DNA of 51,657 bases from Sphingomonas bacterium (lineage in GTDB: Bacteria > Pseudomonadota > Alphaproteobacteria > Sphingomonadales > Sphingomonadaceae): the NCBI RefSeq assembly GCF_028292965.1, contig NZ_JAQGLG010000194.1:1-51657 (forward strand). Reading direction: 5' to 3'. The notes under the pieces are model-generated. The model was not told the DNA's origin, made no database searches, and was given only the letters and a program-made list of their open reading frames with translations. The position numbers were made by a program, and so were the translations under genes. Shown here one piece after another: positions 24,332 through 33,486 of the stretch (positions within the stretch are counted from its first letter, which is position 1; the number at the start of each line of letters is the position of its first letter).

Positions 24332-25123
24332 TCAGCTTGCCGGCGGCAGCATCGCGCTGGAGATGCCCTGATCGGCCAGCACGAACGACCCCTGCAACGC
24401 GCGCGCCGCGTCGGAGCAGAGGAACAGCGCCACCTGGGCGATGTCGTCGGGCTCCATCATGGCATTGCCGTACGGGCTGATCGAGCGCGCCTCGCGGCGG
24501 ACCATGCCCTCCTGTTGCTCGGGGGTCAGTTCATCGCTCTCGAAACCGAGCATCGGCGTGCGCACCGAGCCGGGGCCGATCGAATTGCAGCGGATGTTCG
24601 ACCGCCTGAGTTCGGGCGCCAACGTGCGGGTGAAGTGCGCGATCGCCGCCTTGGTCGCGGCATAGACCGCGAATTCGTTGACGCCGAGCATCGCGGCGCC
24701 CGAGGAGATGTTGACGATCGCCCCGCCGCCGCTGCGTCGCATCGCCGGCAGTGCGGCCTGGATCATCGAGATCGGGCCGATCGTGTTCACCCCGAACATC
24801 AGGTCGATCTTGCGCGCCGGCATCTCCTCGATCGGCCCCCAGAAACACACGCCGGCGCTCTGGATGAGGGTGTCGAGCCGGCCATGGTCGCGCTCCACGC
24901 CGGCGACCAGCGCGGCGATCGCATCGCGGTCCATGATGTCGCAGGTCGCTGCCTGCGCCTTGCCGCCCGCCGAAACGATCCGGTCGACCACCGGCTGGAT
25001 CGCGTCGCGCGGTTGCTCGGAAGTGACGATCACCGTCGCGCCGTTCTTCGCGAACAGGGTGGCGGTGGCGGCGCCGATGCCCGAACTGCCGCCGGTGACG
25101 ATGGCGATCTTGCCGTCAAGCAT
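24332..25123 (-). CDS. Short-chain dehydrogenase/reductase
   Basis: 263 residues; ATG 25123 lies inside the end of the FadH-like gene (8-base overlap). Motifs: VTGGSSGIGAAT, IQSAG (the NAG position reads SAG), NISSGAAMLG with catalytic Ser, YAATKAA and GPGSVRTPMLG. It is the last gene of a four-gene minus-strand operon starting at 29394 (luciferase-like monooxygenase, racemase, FadH-like reductase, this SDR). Its partners suggest it acts on a CoA thioester or an alicyclic ketone. Confidence 0.87.
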   Translation of the reverse strand: MLDGKIAIVTGGSSGIGAATATLFAKNGATVIVTSEQPRDAIQPVVDRIVSAGGKAQAATCDIMDRDAIAALVAGVERDHGRLDTLIQSAGVCFWGPIEEMPARKIDLMFGVNTIGPISMIQAALPAMRRSGGGAIVNISSGAAMLGVNEFAVYAATKAAIAHFTRTLAPELRRSNIRCNSIGPGSVRTPMLGFESDELTPEQQEGMVRREARSISPYGNAMMEPDDIAQVALFLCSDAARALQGSFVLADQGISSAMLPPAS

Positions 25124-27113
25124 GCTGACTCTCCTGGATGCGGCCGGCGAAATGCCCCTCGCGGATCGCCATCAGCAAGTCGCGCGGGGCGTTGGCGTCA
25201 CCGATCAGATGAAGCTCATAGGGTCGCGGCGCCCGGGAGCCGCCGCCGAGCGCGCGGTACAGATCGTTCTGCGCCTCGTTGAAGGAGATGAACACCACCG
25301 TCTCGGCCGGTACCTCCCAGGTCTGTTCACCGTCGAGATAACCCAGCGTGCAGCTGTCGGAGCCGATTTCGACCAGCCGCCCGCCGACCACCAGTGTGAA
25401 ATCGCCCTGGCGCAGTCGGCGCAGCGCCGGGCTGGAGCGGGCGACCACCTCGATCTGCGGCGCGAACGAGCTGTGCCGCGCGACGAAGGTTACCTTCACG
25501 CCGTGCGCGATCAGCTGCTCGGCGGCGGCGATGCCTTCATAATGGCCGATATCGTCGAACACGACGGCCGATTTGCCGAGTTTGTCCGGCGGCAGAAACA
25601 GCAGTTCGTGCGACGACAGCACATGGCGCTGGCCGAAGCCCGGCACCGGCGCCTCGGGCCGCGCCGCCTGCAGCCCGTCCATGCGCGGCAGCGAGCCGGT
25701 GGCGACGATCACGACATCGGGCTGCTCGGCCAGCACATCGTCGGCCTCGGCATAGGTCGATAGCCGCACGTCGACACCGAGATGATAGAGCTCCTGCTCC
25801 TGCCAAAAAGTGATGTCGCCGATCGTTGCCGCTTTGGGCGCGCGCTTGGCGATGTTGATCGTGCCGCCGAGCGAGGGCTGCGCCTCGATCAACACCACTT
25901 TGTGGCCGCAGGTCGCCGCGAGCCGCGCTGCTTCCATGCCGGCCGGGCCGCCGCCGACGATCACGACCTTTTTGGGGTTGGCCACCGGCACGATCAGTTC
26001 TTCGGACAAAGTGGCCTCGTACCCGACGACCGGGTTGACGGTGCAGCCCATGCGCTGGGTCGCGGTGCGGATGCCGCCGATACAGCCCTGGTTGCAGGCG
26101 ATGCAGGGCCGCACGCGCTCGGCATTGCCGGCCAGCGTCTTGGCCACCAGATCGGGCTCGGCGATCATCGGGCGGACGAAGCTGACCATGTCGCCCAGGC
26201 CTTCCTTGATCGCCTGGTTGCCTTCCTCCAGCGTGCGGTAGCGACCGGCGATCATCGTCGGCACATCGGCCCGCTTCGCGATCGGCTCGGCCGAACTGAG
26301 CATATAGCCGGCCGGCTGGTCCATGCAGCCAAGCATGGTCGAGATGCTGTAGGGGCTGCCCATCGAGGCGCTGACATAGTCGACCAGTCTGTCGGCGCAG
26401 AGCCGCGCGACGACCTCGCCGGCTTCCTCCGGGGTCAGGCCGCCGGGGACGTTGTAATCGGACAGGCGGATGCCGAGCGGATAGTCGCGGCCGAGCCGCT
26501 CGCGCAGCGCTTTCAGGATATCGCGGCCGAAACGCATGCGGTTGTCGAGGCTGCCGCCATATTCATCCTCGCGCCGGTTGGTCAGCGGGCAGAGGAACTG
26601 GTGGATCAGATAGCCATGGCCGCAATGCAGCTCGACGCCGTCGAGCCCGCCCTTCTGCACGCGGACCGCGGCATCGACATAGGCTTCGCTGATCTCGTCG
26701 ATCTGGTCCTGCGTCATGGCGAAGGGCGTGTTGACCAGCCCGAGCGGACAGGGGGCGTTGGAGGGCGACAGCGGCGCCTGGCCCGTCGCCGGCGCCCAGC
26801 GATGACCGCCATGCCAGAGCTGGACGAAAGTGCGCATGCCGTATTGCGCACCGGACCTGGCCAGCGCCGCGAAGCCGGGGATGATCGAATCGTCGACCGC
26901 GTCGACCGTGTGGTTGGCGGAGGAGCGGTGCACCACCGTCGCCTCGAGGATGTTGAGCCCGACGCCCGATTTCGCCCGCGCCTCGTGATAGGCGATCAGC
27001 TCGTCGGAGATCACGCCGCGGCCATAGCTGGTGCCGTGGCTGGCGCGGACGATGCGGTTCTTCACCTCCAGCCCGTTGATCGTGATGGGACTCAGGATGT
27101 GATCGAGCGACAC
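25116..27113 (-). CDS. 2,4-dienoyl-CoA reductase-like OYE with FeS and FAD/NAD domains
   Basis: 665 residues from a GTG at 27113, chosen because GAGAGG lies six bases upstream; the open frame continues upstream through the racemase gene but that part is not coding. An FMN barrel (residues about 1-330; ELHCGHGYLIHQFL, NRREDEYGGSLDNR) is followed by the 4Fe-4S motif C-x2-C-x3-C...C in CIACNQGCI and GCTVNP, then a FAD/NAD(P) domain (VVIVGGGPAGMEAARLAA). FadH, trimethylamine dehydrogenase and bile-acid BaiCD/H share this layout. It probably reduces a conjugated dienoyl or enone intermediate. Confidence 0.92.
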   Translation of the reverse strand: MSLDHILSPITINGLEVKNRIVRASHGTSYGRGVISDELIAYHEARAKSGVGLNILEATVVHRSSANHTVDAVDDSIIPGFAALARSGAQYGMRTFVQLWHGGHRWAPATGQAPLSPSNAPCPLGLVNTPFAMTQDQIDEISEAYVDAAVRVQKGGLDGVELHCGHGYLIHQFLCPLTNRREDEYGGSLDNRMRFGRDILKALRERLGRDYPLGIRLSDYNVPGGLTPEEAGEVVARLCADRLVDYVSASMGSPYSISTMLGCMDQPAGYMLSSAEPIAKRADVPTMIAGRYRTLEEGNQAIKEGLGDMVSFVRPMIAEPDLVAKTLAGNAERVRPCIACNQGCIGGIRTATQRMGCTVNPVVGYEATLSEELIVPVANPKKVVIVGGGPAGMEAARLAATCGHKVVLIEAQPSLGGTINIAKRAPKAATIGDITFWQEQELYHLGVDVRLSTYAEADDVLAEQPDVVIVATGSLPRMDGLQAARPEAPVPGFGQRHVLSSHELLFLPPDKLGKSAVVFDDIGHYEGIAAAEQLIAHGVKVTFVARHSSFAPQIEVVARSSPALRRLRQGDFTLVVGGRLVEIGSDSCTLGYLDGEQTWEVPAETVVFISFNEAQNDLYRALGGGSRAPRPYELHLIGDANAPRDLLMAIREGHFAGRIQESQHA

Positions 27114-27157
27114 TGGGTACCTCTCATACGCGCCGGCCTTTGCGGCCTGACGCAATC

Positions 27158-28318
27158 CTATAGCGACCAAACCACCTTGTCGGCGATCAGTCCGTCGATC
27201 TCTTCGGCCGCGAACCCCGCTTCGGCGAGAATCTCGGTCGCGGGCCGCGCGGTGCGCGGGTTGATCGCGGTGACCAGATCGGGATGGCCCGACAGACGTG
27301 GGGCAGGGGCGGCGGTGAGCACGCCCTTGTCGTCCACCGTCACCGTCGCGCGTGCGGCATTGTGCGGATCGGCGGCGAGTTCGTCCACCGTCAGCACCGG
27401 CGCGCCGCAGGAATCGATCGCGGCGAACAGCGGCGTCCATTCGGCCTGGGGCTTGGTGCGGAAAGCGGCGGCGACCCGCTCGCGCAACGCCGGCCAGTGC
27501 GCCCGGTCCATCTGCGCCTGTGCGGAGGCGTCGATATCGTCGAGTCCGAGGATGCTCAGCATCGCGGCGTAGAACTTCTGCTCGATCGCCCCGACCGAGA
27601 ACCACTTCTCGTCGGCGCATCGATAAACGCCGTAAAAGGGGGCCTTGCCGCCGAGCAGGCTGTGCGCGGGATCGCCGTCCCACAGCCCCAGCTCCAACTC
27701 GCCGAACATCGCGCCGAGCATATAGGAGGCGCCGTCGACGATCGCCGCGTCGATCACCTGGCCCATGCCGGTGCGCTGGCGCTCGACCAGCGCCATCAGC
27801 ACGCCGATCATCATCGTGTAGGAGCCGTTGGCGAGATCGCCGAGCAGCCCCGGCGGGGCGGTCGGCTTGTCCTCGCCCGTCACGCCCAGCGCGCCGGAGA
27901 TGGCGAGATAGTTGATGTCGTGCCCGGCACGCGTCGCATAGGGGCCGGTCTGGCCCCAACCGGTCAGCCGGGCGTAGATCAGCCCCGGATTGGCCGCGAT
28001 CAGCATATCGGGGCCAAGGCCGAGCCGCTCCATCACGCCGGGCCGGAAACCCTCGACCAGGATGTCGACCGACTGCGCCAGCCGGCGTGCGGTTTCCTGC
28101 CCGCCGGGCGAGCGCAGATCGAGCCCGATCGCATCCTTGCCGCGCGACATCGCCACGGCGGGGTCGAACGGCATCGGATCGGGTCGGCGCACGCTCAGCA
28201 CGCTGGCGCCGAAATCGGCCAGCATCATCGTCGCGAACGGCGCAGGGCCCAGGCCGCTCAGGTCGAGGACACGCAGGCCCGCGAGTGGGCCGCGGCGGGC
28301 CGGGCTCGCCTGATCCAC
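27158..28318 (-). CDS. Alpha-methylacyl-CoA racemase-type class III CoA transferase family protein
   Basis: 386 residues from the ATG at 28318. Family III CoA-transferase fold: LRVLDLSGLGPAPFATMMLADFG, DLRSPGG, VLVEGFRPGVMERLG-type segment. It matches racemases rather than transferases at the catalytic positions known from Mycobacterium MCR: AGHDINYLAISG (His), LLGDLANGSYTM (Asp) and FSVGAIEQKFYAAML (Glu). The racemase inverts the 2-methyl centre of acyl-CoA so that beta-oxidation of branched side chains can proceed. This argues for an isoprenoid- or steroid-like substrate. It sits between the luciferase-like gene (2-base gap) and the FadH-like gene. Confidence 0.85.
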   Translation of the reverse strand: MDQASPARRGPLAGLRVLDLSGLGPAPFATMMLADFGASVLSVRRPDPMPFDPAVAMSRGKDAIGLDLRSPGGQETARRLAQSVDILVEGFRPGVMERLGLGPDMLIAANPGLIYARLTGWGQTGPYATRAGHDINYLAISGALGVTGEDKPTAPPGLLGDLANGSYTMMIGVLMALVERQRTGMGQVIDAAIVDGASYMLGAMFGELELGLWDGDPAHSLLGGKAPFYGVYRCADEKWFSVGAIEQKFYAAMLSILGLDDIDASAQAQMDRAHWPALRERVAAAFRTKPQAEWTPLFAAIDSCGAPVLTVDELAADPHNAARATVTVDDKGVLTAAPAPRLSGHPDLVTAINPRTARPATEILAEAGFAAEEIDGLIADKVVWSL

Positions 28319-28320
28319 GG

Positions 28321-29394
28321 TCAGGCGTTCGCGGCCAGCGCCGGGCGCGGTTGCGCGTTGAGTTGCGGCACGACCTCGTTCCCCAATATCTCGACCATCT
28401 CGACATATTCTTCGCGCGGCACGCCGCCCATGTCCATCTTGATCAGGTTGACGTCGGCGCCGACCAGGTTGCTCAGTTCGATCAGCCGGTCGGCGAACTT
28501 GGCCGGCCCGCCGACGATTGCCGGCCCTTGCGTCGACAGGAATTCGTAATCGAAGGTCGAGGTGAGATAGGCGGGCGGATTGTCGTTGACGCTCTTGATC
28601 ATTGCCTGGTTGAAGGCGTGATAGCCCGCATAACGCGGTTCGTAGCGCTCACGGGCGATGGCATCGGTCTTGCCGACCCAGCCGTGCCAGCAGGCGCCGA
28701 CGCGCGCGGCGTGCTTATGCCCGGCTTCGGCGAACGCCTCGCGATAGATGTCCGCCACGGCGACGAACTTGTCGGGTTTGCCGAAGGCGCTGGGCAGCAT
28801 CAGGTTGAGGCCGAGCTTGCCGGCGAGCTTGGCCGTCGCGGGCGAGCTGCCGCCGCCGACCCAGAAGGGCGGGCGCTCGCGCTGGATCGGCGTCGGTTCG
28901 AGATGCTGGCCGTTGATCGGCGCGCGGAACTGCCCCTGCCAGTGGACCGGTTCGCCCGACCATAACAGGCAGGCCAGCTCCATCGCTTCTGCAAAGCGCG
29001 CCGCCGAATCGGATGCCAACTGGCCGAACAGATCATAGGTCTTTTCGAAGAAATTGCCGCGCCCGGTGACCAGCTCCAGCCGGCCGTTCGAGATCACGTC
29101 GACGGTGGCATAATCCTCCACCATACGCAGCGGATCGAGATTGGCGGCCAGCGCTACCGAGGTGCCGAGGCGCAGCCGCGTGGTGCGCTCGGCGATCGCC
29201 GCCAGCACCACGGCGGGCGAGGAGAAGGTGTAATTGATGCCGTGATGCTCGCCGACATAATAGCCCTGGATGCCGGTGCGGTCGGCGACCTCGGCCGCGT
29301 CGAGCGTCATGCGGTAGCGCTCGCTGGCCGAGAAGCGGCGGCCCGTGACGGGATCGTCCATGATGTCGCCCAACGACATAAGTGCGATTTCCAT
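28321..29394 (-). CDS. Luciferase-like (LLM class) flavin-dependent monooxygenase
   Basis: 357 residues from the ATG at 29394. Bacterial-luciferase-family barrel: GYYVGEHHGINYTFSSPAVVLAA, LRLGTSVALAANLDPLRMVEDYATVD, GRLELVTGRGNF, PPFWVGGGSSPAT. These enzymes use reduced flavin and O2 to oxidise ketones, aldehydes or sulfur compounds, for example as two-component Baeyer-Villiger monooxygenases. A flavin reductase partner is not next to it; the RibBX gene could supply flavin. It heads a minus-strand operon, with an operator motif in the shared region with the VOC gene. Confidence 0.88.
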   Translation of the reverse strand: MEIALMSLGDIMDDPVTGRRFSASERYRMTLDAAEVADRTGIQGYYVGEHHGINYTFSSPAVVLAAIAERTTRLRLGTSVALAANLDPLRMVEDYATVDVISNGRLELVTGRGNFFEKTYDLFGQLASDSAARFAEAMELACLLWSGEPVHWQGQFRAPINGQHLEPTPIQRERPPFWVGGGSSPATAKLAGKLGLNLMLPSAFGKPDKFVAVADIYREAFAEAGHKHAARVGACWHGWVGKTDAIARERYEPRYAGYHAFNQAMIKSVNDNPPAYLTSTFDYEFLSTQGPAIVGGPAKFADRLIELSNLVGADVNLIKMDMGGVPREEYVEMVEILGNEVVPQLNAQPRPALAANA

Positions 29395-29551
29395 GCATCC
29401 CTCCCGTGTTCACGTTTGAACCTTTCTTACAGTGTATGTTTCGAATCGCAATAGCCTTTCGCAAACCATGGTTGACGGGTGACGGTGGGAAGGCGTTGCG
29501 ATAGGCGCTCACACCTACAGCGTGCCTCTAATAAAGCTGTTGCTCGACAAT

Positions 29552-29566
29552 TCTGTCGATGTTAGG
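29552..29566. promoter_or_regulatory. Cluster operator motif (site 4)
   Basis: On the minus strand CCTAAC-ATC-GACAGA: the left half is perfect and the right half partial. It overlaps a perfect dyad TCGACA-ATTC-TGTCGA at 29544-29559. It lies between the divergent luciferase-like (start 29394) and VOC (start 29629) genes. Confidence 0.4.
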
Positions 29567-29628
29567 TTATGGCTCGGAAACGGTACCGCGCCTTGATGCG
29601 GCCGACGAGGCAACGAGAGGATATCGGG

Positions 29629-30201
29629 ATGGGCGTTCACCACTTTGCGATCGCGGCGAAGGACTTCGACACCTCGCATCATTTCTATACCGAGGTGATG
29701 GGCTTTCCGCTGGTCGCGGGCGTCAAGCGCAAGGCGCCGGGCGGCGGCTGGACCAAGCACATGTTCTACGACATCGGTGATGGCGAGACGATGGCGCTGT
29801 GGGACCTGCGCGGCATCGAGGGCATCCAGCTCAACCCCGACGAGTGGCGCGGCGCGATCTCGACCGGGCTCGGCCTGCCGCGCTGGGTCAACCACTTCGC
29901 GTTCAACTGCAAGGGCGGCGAAGAAGAGCTCCAGCAGCGCAAGAAGAACTGGCTCGACAATGGCTATCACGTGTCGATGACCGACCATGAGTTCATCCGC
30001 TCGATCTACACCTTCGATCCCGACGGCAATCTGATCGAATGGACCTATGACACGCGTCCGATCGACGCGAGCGACACCAAATACGCGCACGAGATCCTGG
30101 TCGACAACACGCCCGCGACCGAGCCCGATTATGAGGGGCCGTTCGAGCGCTCCACGGTGAAGAAGTACCGCGCCACGCCGACGCCGATGCCGGTGGAGTG
30201 A
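29629..30201 (+). CDS. VOC superfamily protein (glyoxalase/extradiol dioxygenase-like)
   Basis: 190 residues from the ATG at 29629, preceded by GAGAGG; the longer frame from 29569 lacks a ribosome site. It carries two betaalphabetabetabeta modules: VHHFAIAAKDFDTSHHFYTEVMG and VNHFAFNCKGG ... FDPDGNLIEW. The metal-binding positions of the superfamily fit His4/5, the His in VNHFAF and the Glu in NLIEW. Size is small for an extradiol ring-cleavage dioxygenase, so a lyase or isomerase role is as likely. First gene of the plus-strand operon leading to the 2-oxoacid dehydrogenase genes. Confidence 0.85.
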   Translation: MGVHHFAIAAKDFDTSHHFYTEVMGFPLVAGVKRKAPGGGWTKHMFYDIGDGETMALWDLRGIEGIQLNPDEWRGAISTGLGLPRWVNHFAFNCKGGEEELQQRKKNWLDNGYHVSMTDHEFIRSIYTFDPDGNLIEWTYDTRPIDASDTKYAHEILVDNTPATEPDYEGPFERSTVKKYRATPTPMPVE

Positions 30202-30209
30202 ACTTCTTT

Positions 30210-30320
30210 AGCCCCTCCCCTTCAGGGGAGGGGTTGGGGTGGGGCCTCGCAGCATAGACGTCGGTCTCGATGAGATTGAGACGCCCCACCCCCAACCCCT
30301 CCCCAGAAGGGACGGGGCTT
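30210..30320. repeat. Intergenic inverted-repeat element (GC-rich)
   Basis: GCCCCTCCCCTTCAGGGGAG (from 30210) and an inverted copy ending near 30320 flank a central segment. Same family as 18050-18213. It lies between the VOC and E1alpha genes and could end or attenuate transcription inside the operon. Confidence 0.65.
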
Positions 30321-30342
30321 AAGTGCTTCATGGGGAGGAAGC

Positions 30343-31335
30343 GTGGCCGAAGTAACTGATGACAACCAGCCCCATGGCCGCAACGAAAGCGGGCCGGCGC
30401 TGGTCGAGCTGTACCGGCGCATGGTGCTGATCCGCGAGGCGGAGAAGAGCTGTGGCGCACTGTTTGCGGCGGGCGAGATCCCCGGATTCATCCATCTCAG
30501 TGACGGACAGGAGGGCGTCAGCGTCGGCGTGATGGCGTCGCTGCGGCCCGACGACACCATTGCCTCGACGCATCGCGGGCACGGCCATGCGCTGGCCAAG
30601 GGGCTCGGTCTCGACGGCTTCTTCCGCGAGTTGATGGGCAAGGCCGATGGCGCCTGCAAGGGACGCGGCGGGTCGATGCATGTCGCGGATCTGTCGGTCG
30701 GCATGCTCGGCGCCAACGGCATCGTCGGCGGGGGTATCGCCATCGCGCTGGGTTCGGGGTTGGCGCAGAAACTGCGTGGCGGGGACGGGCTGGCGGCGTC
30801 CTTCTTCGGCGACGGCGCGCTGGCCGAGGGGATCATCCATGAGTGCCTCAACATCGCCAAACTCAAGACCATCCCGATGCTGTTCGTGTGCGAGAATAAT
30901 GGCTGGTCGGAATTCAGTCCGACCTCGACCCAGGTGACCTTCACGCTGGAGAAGCTCGCGGCGGCGTATGACATCCTCTATTTCGGGATCGACGGATCGG
31001 ATGTGGAGAAGGTGGCAGAACTGGCCGCGGATCTCGTCGCGCGGATCAGGCGTGAGCGTGGGCCGATCGTGCTCGAATGCTCCACCACGCGGATTCGCGG
31101 CCATTATGAAGGCGACTCGCAGCGCTATCGCAACGACGCCGCGCCGCCGGTCGACCCGCTGAGCATCACGCGCGCGATGCTCACGGAACGCGGCGTCGCG
31201 ACCGCCGATCTGGAGACGATCGAAGAGGCGATCCGTGCCGAGGTGCAGCGGGCGGTCGAGGCGGCCCGGTTAAGCGGCGAGGAGTCGCTGAGCGAGGCGC
31301 AGGCCGAAGTCTATGCTGTGGCGGCGGCGCGATGA
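30343..31335 (+). CDS. 2-oxoacid (acetoin-type) dehydrogenase E1 component, alpha subunit
   Basis: 330 residues from a GTG at 30343 with GGGGAGGAAGC upstream. Thiamine-diphosphate binding is shown by FFGDGALAEGIIHECLNIAKL through CENN, near residue 165. Typical substrate-side segments are ASTHRGHGHALAKGL, GRGGSMHVAD and GANGIVGGGI. Length and sequence style match AcoA-type E1alpha of acetoin or branched 2-oxoacid complexes rather than pyruvate-dehydrogenase single-chain E1. Forms a heterotetramer with the next gene product. Coupled by ATGA. Confidence 0.93.
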   Translation: MAEVTDDNQPHGRNESGPALVELYRRMVLIREAEKSCGALFAAGEIPGFIHLSDGQEGVSVGVMASLRPDDTIASTHRGHGHALAKGLGLDGFFRELMGKADGACKGRGGSMHVADLSVGMLGANGIVGGGIAIALGSGLAQKLRGGDGLAASFFGDGALAEGIIHECLNIAKLKTIPMLFVCENNGWSEFSPTSTQVTFTLEKLAAAYDILYFGIDGSDVEKVAELAADLVARIRRERGPIVLECSTTRIRGHYEGDSQRYRNDAAPPVDPLSITRAMLTERGVATADLETIEEAIRAEVQRAVEAARLSGEESLSEAQAEVYAVAAAR

Positions 31336-32306
31336 GCGAGGCCCGTTTCGCCCATGCCATCAACCGCTCGCTCGACGATGCCATGGCGCGCGATCCGAGC
31401 GTGGTGCTGCTCGGCGAGGATATCGCCAATGCCGGCGGCATCTTTGCCGTGACGCGCGGGCTGCTCGACAAATATGGCCCCGATCGGGTGATCGACATGC
31501 CGATCGCCGAGAATGCCATTGCCGGCATGGCGGTCGGCCTCGCGCTGGGCGGTTATCGGCCGGTGATCGAGATCATGTTCATGGACTTCATGACGCTGAC
31601 CATGGACGCGGTGGTCAACCAGGCGGCCAAGCTGCACTTCATGTTCGGCGGGCAGGGCGCGGTGCCGATGGTGGTGCGCACCCAGCATGGCGGCGGGCTC
31701 AACGCCGGGCCGCAACATTCGCAATGCCTGGAGGCGTGGTTCGCGCATATCCCGGGGCTGAAGGTGGTTGTGCCGGCGGCGCTCGATGACGCTTATGCCC
31801 TGCTACAGAGCGCGATCGACGACCCCAATCCGGTGATCTTCATCGAGAACAAGGCGCTCTACGCGGTAAAGGGCGAATTGTCCGACACGCCCGAGCCGGT
31901 ACCGCTGGGCAAGGCGCGGATCGCACGCAGCGGCAGCGATGTGACGATCGTGAGTTATGGCGCGATGGTCCATAAGGCGCTCGACGCGGCGGAGACGCTG
32001 GCGGGCGAAGGGATCGACGCCGAGGTGATCGACCTGCGCACGGTGCAGCCATGGGACGAGGCGGCGGTGCTGGCGTCTTTGTCGCACACGCACCGGCTGG
32101 TCGTCGCGCATGAGGCGGTCGAGGCGTTCGGTGTCGGTGCCGAGATCGCCGCGCGGATGGCGCATGTCGGGTTCGACGAGCTTGACGGGCCGATCGTGCG
32201 GGTCGGCGGGGCGTTCATGCCGGTGCCGTTCGGGCGCACGCTCGAGGTCGAATATATGCCGGGCGCGGCGCAGATCGTCGCTGCGGCGCGGGCGACCTAT
32301 GACTGA
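31332..32306 (+). CDS. 2-oxoacid (acetoin-type) dehydrogenase E1 component, beta subunit
   Basis: 324 residues; ATG 31332 overlaps the alpha stop. E1beta features: VVLLGEDIANAGGIFAVTRG, DMPIAENAIAGMAVGLALGG, EIMFMDFMTLTMDAVVNQAAK, VVRTQHGGGL, and the C-terminal transketolase domain VTIVSYGAMVHKALDAAE, VEVIDLRTVQPWD-like. With the alpha chain it decarboxylates the 2-oxo or acyloin substrate and transfers the acyl group to lipoyl-E2. The gene overlaps E2 by eight bases, so the three subunits are co-translated. Confidence 0.94.
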   Translation: MSEARFAHAINRSLDDAMARDPSVVLLGEDIANAGGIFAVTRGLLDKYGPDRVIDMPIAENAIAGMAVGLALGGYRPVIEIMFMDFMTLTMDAVVNQAAKLHFMFGGQGAVPMVVRTQHGGGLNAGPQHSQCLEAWFAHIPGLKVVVPAALDDAYALLQSAIDDPNPVIFIENKALYAVKGELSDTPEPVPLGKARIARSGSDVTIVSYGAMVHKALDAAETLAGEGIDAEVIDLRTVQPWDEAAVLASLSHTHRLVVAHEAVEAFGVGAEIAARMAHVGFDELDGPIVRVGGAFMPVPFGRTLEVEYMPGAAQIVAAARATYD

Positions 32307-33477
32307 GGGCGCGGCATCCGCGATCGTCATGCCGAAGCTCGGCCTGAGCATGACCGAGGGGCTGCTCGCCGAATGGCTGGTCGCGCCAGGCGACGAGGTT
32401 GCCGCCGGCCAACTCCTGTTCGTGGTCGAGACCGACAAGATCAGCAACGAAGTCGAGGCGCCGGCGCCGGGCCGGATCGTCTCGCTGCTGGTCGCGGCTG
32501 GCGATACCGTCGATGTCGGGACGGCCGTGGCGATGTGGACCGGGCCGGGCATCGTTGGCGCGCCGCCATCGGCGACGCCGGATGAGAGTGTGGCGCCGGC
32601 ACGATCGGAGATGGTCGCACCGGACGCGGTGCCGTCCAACGGGGTGCGCATCCGCTCCACGCCGTTCGCGCGGCGGCTGGCGAAGCTGGACGGAATCGAG
32701 ATCGCGCAGATCGCCGGCACGGGCGCACGCGGCCGTATCCAGGCGCGCGACGTGCAGGCCGTGATCGATGCGCGCACGAGGCCAGCCCGGCAGGCCTCCG
32801 TCAGCAGTCGTGACCTCCGCCCGCTGATCGCGGCGCGCGTCTCGCGCAGCAAGGCGGAAATCCCCCATTTCTACGTTGCCGCCGATGCGCGGTTCGACGC
32901 GCTGAATACGTTGCGCGGCGACCTCAACGCCGACCCGCAGGCGCCGCGCAAGCTGAGCGTCACCGCCTTCCTCGCCATCGCTGTGGCCCGCGCGCTGGCG
33001 CTGGTGCCGGAGGCGAATGTCGTGTGGCGCGGCAACCGCGCCGAACCGCTGCCGCGGATCGCGATCGGCATCGCGGTGGATACGCCGGGCGGGGTGATGG
33101 CGCCTGTGGTGCCGGTGACCGGTGGCATCCACACCTTTGCCGATGCGCTGGACGGCGCGATCGATCGCGCGCGGCAAGGGAAGATCGGCGCGGCGGAGGC
33201 GGGCGAGGCAGCGATCGGCATCTCCAATGTCGGCATGTTCGCGGTGCGCTCGCTCACCCCGATCATCGACCCCGACCAGAGCTTCATGCTCGGCGTCGGC
33301 GCGCCGCAGGTGGTGTTCCGCCCGAGTCCCGATGGGGTGCCGATGGCGGTACAGGAGGTGACGCTGAGCCTCGCCTGCGATCACCGCGCGATCGACGGGG
33401 CGGGCGCGGCGCGTTTCCTCGCGACGATCGTCGACCTGCTCGAACACCCGGCTCGTCTACTCATCCCCGGACAATAG
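32299..33477 (+). CDS. 2-oxoacid dehydrogenase E2 (dihydrolipoyl acyltransferase)
   Basis: 392 residues from the ATG at 32299. One lipoyl domain (about 8-82) with the lipoylation Lys in ETDKISNEV; an E3/E1-binding domain about 115-155 (RSTPFARRLAKLDG ... GRIQARDV); and the catalytic acyltransferase core ending DHRAIDGAGAARF, which has the His-x3-Asp-Gly motif. It transfers the acyl group to CoA. No dihydrolipoamide dehydrogenase follows, so E3 must come from elsewhere in the genome. The next gene begins ten bases later. Confidence 0.93.
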   Translation: MTEGAASAIVMPKLGLSMTEGLLAEWLVAPGDEVAAGQLLFVVETDKISNEVEAPAPGRIVSLLVAAGDTVDVGTAVAMWTGPGIVGAPPSATPDESVAPARSEMVAPDAVPSNGVRIRSTPFARRLAKLDGIEIAQIAGTGARGRIQARDVQAVIDARTRPARQASVSSRDLRPLIAARVSRSKAEIPHFYVAADARFDALNTLRGDLNADPQAPRKLSVTAFLAIAVARALALVPEANVVWRGNRAEPLPRIAIGIAVDTPGGVMAPVVPVTGGIHTFADALDGAIDRARQGKIGAAEAGEAAIGISNVGMFAVRSLTPIIDPDQSFMLGVGAPQVVFRPSPDGVPMAVQEVTLSLACDHRAIDGAGAARFLATIVDLLEHPARLLIPGQ

Positions 33478-33486
33478 GAAGCACGC

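Noticed and set aside
25116..28406. Single 1096-codon minus-strand open frame
   Set aside because: Only the part from GTG 27113 encodes recognisable domains (FMN barrel, FeS, FAD/NAD). The upstream part overlaps the racemase gene in another frame and is low-complexity shadow sequence.
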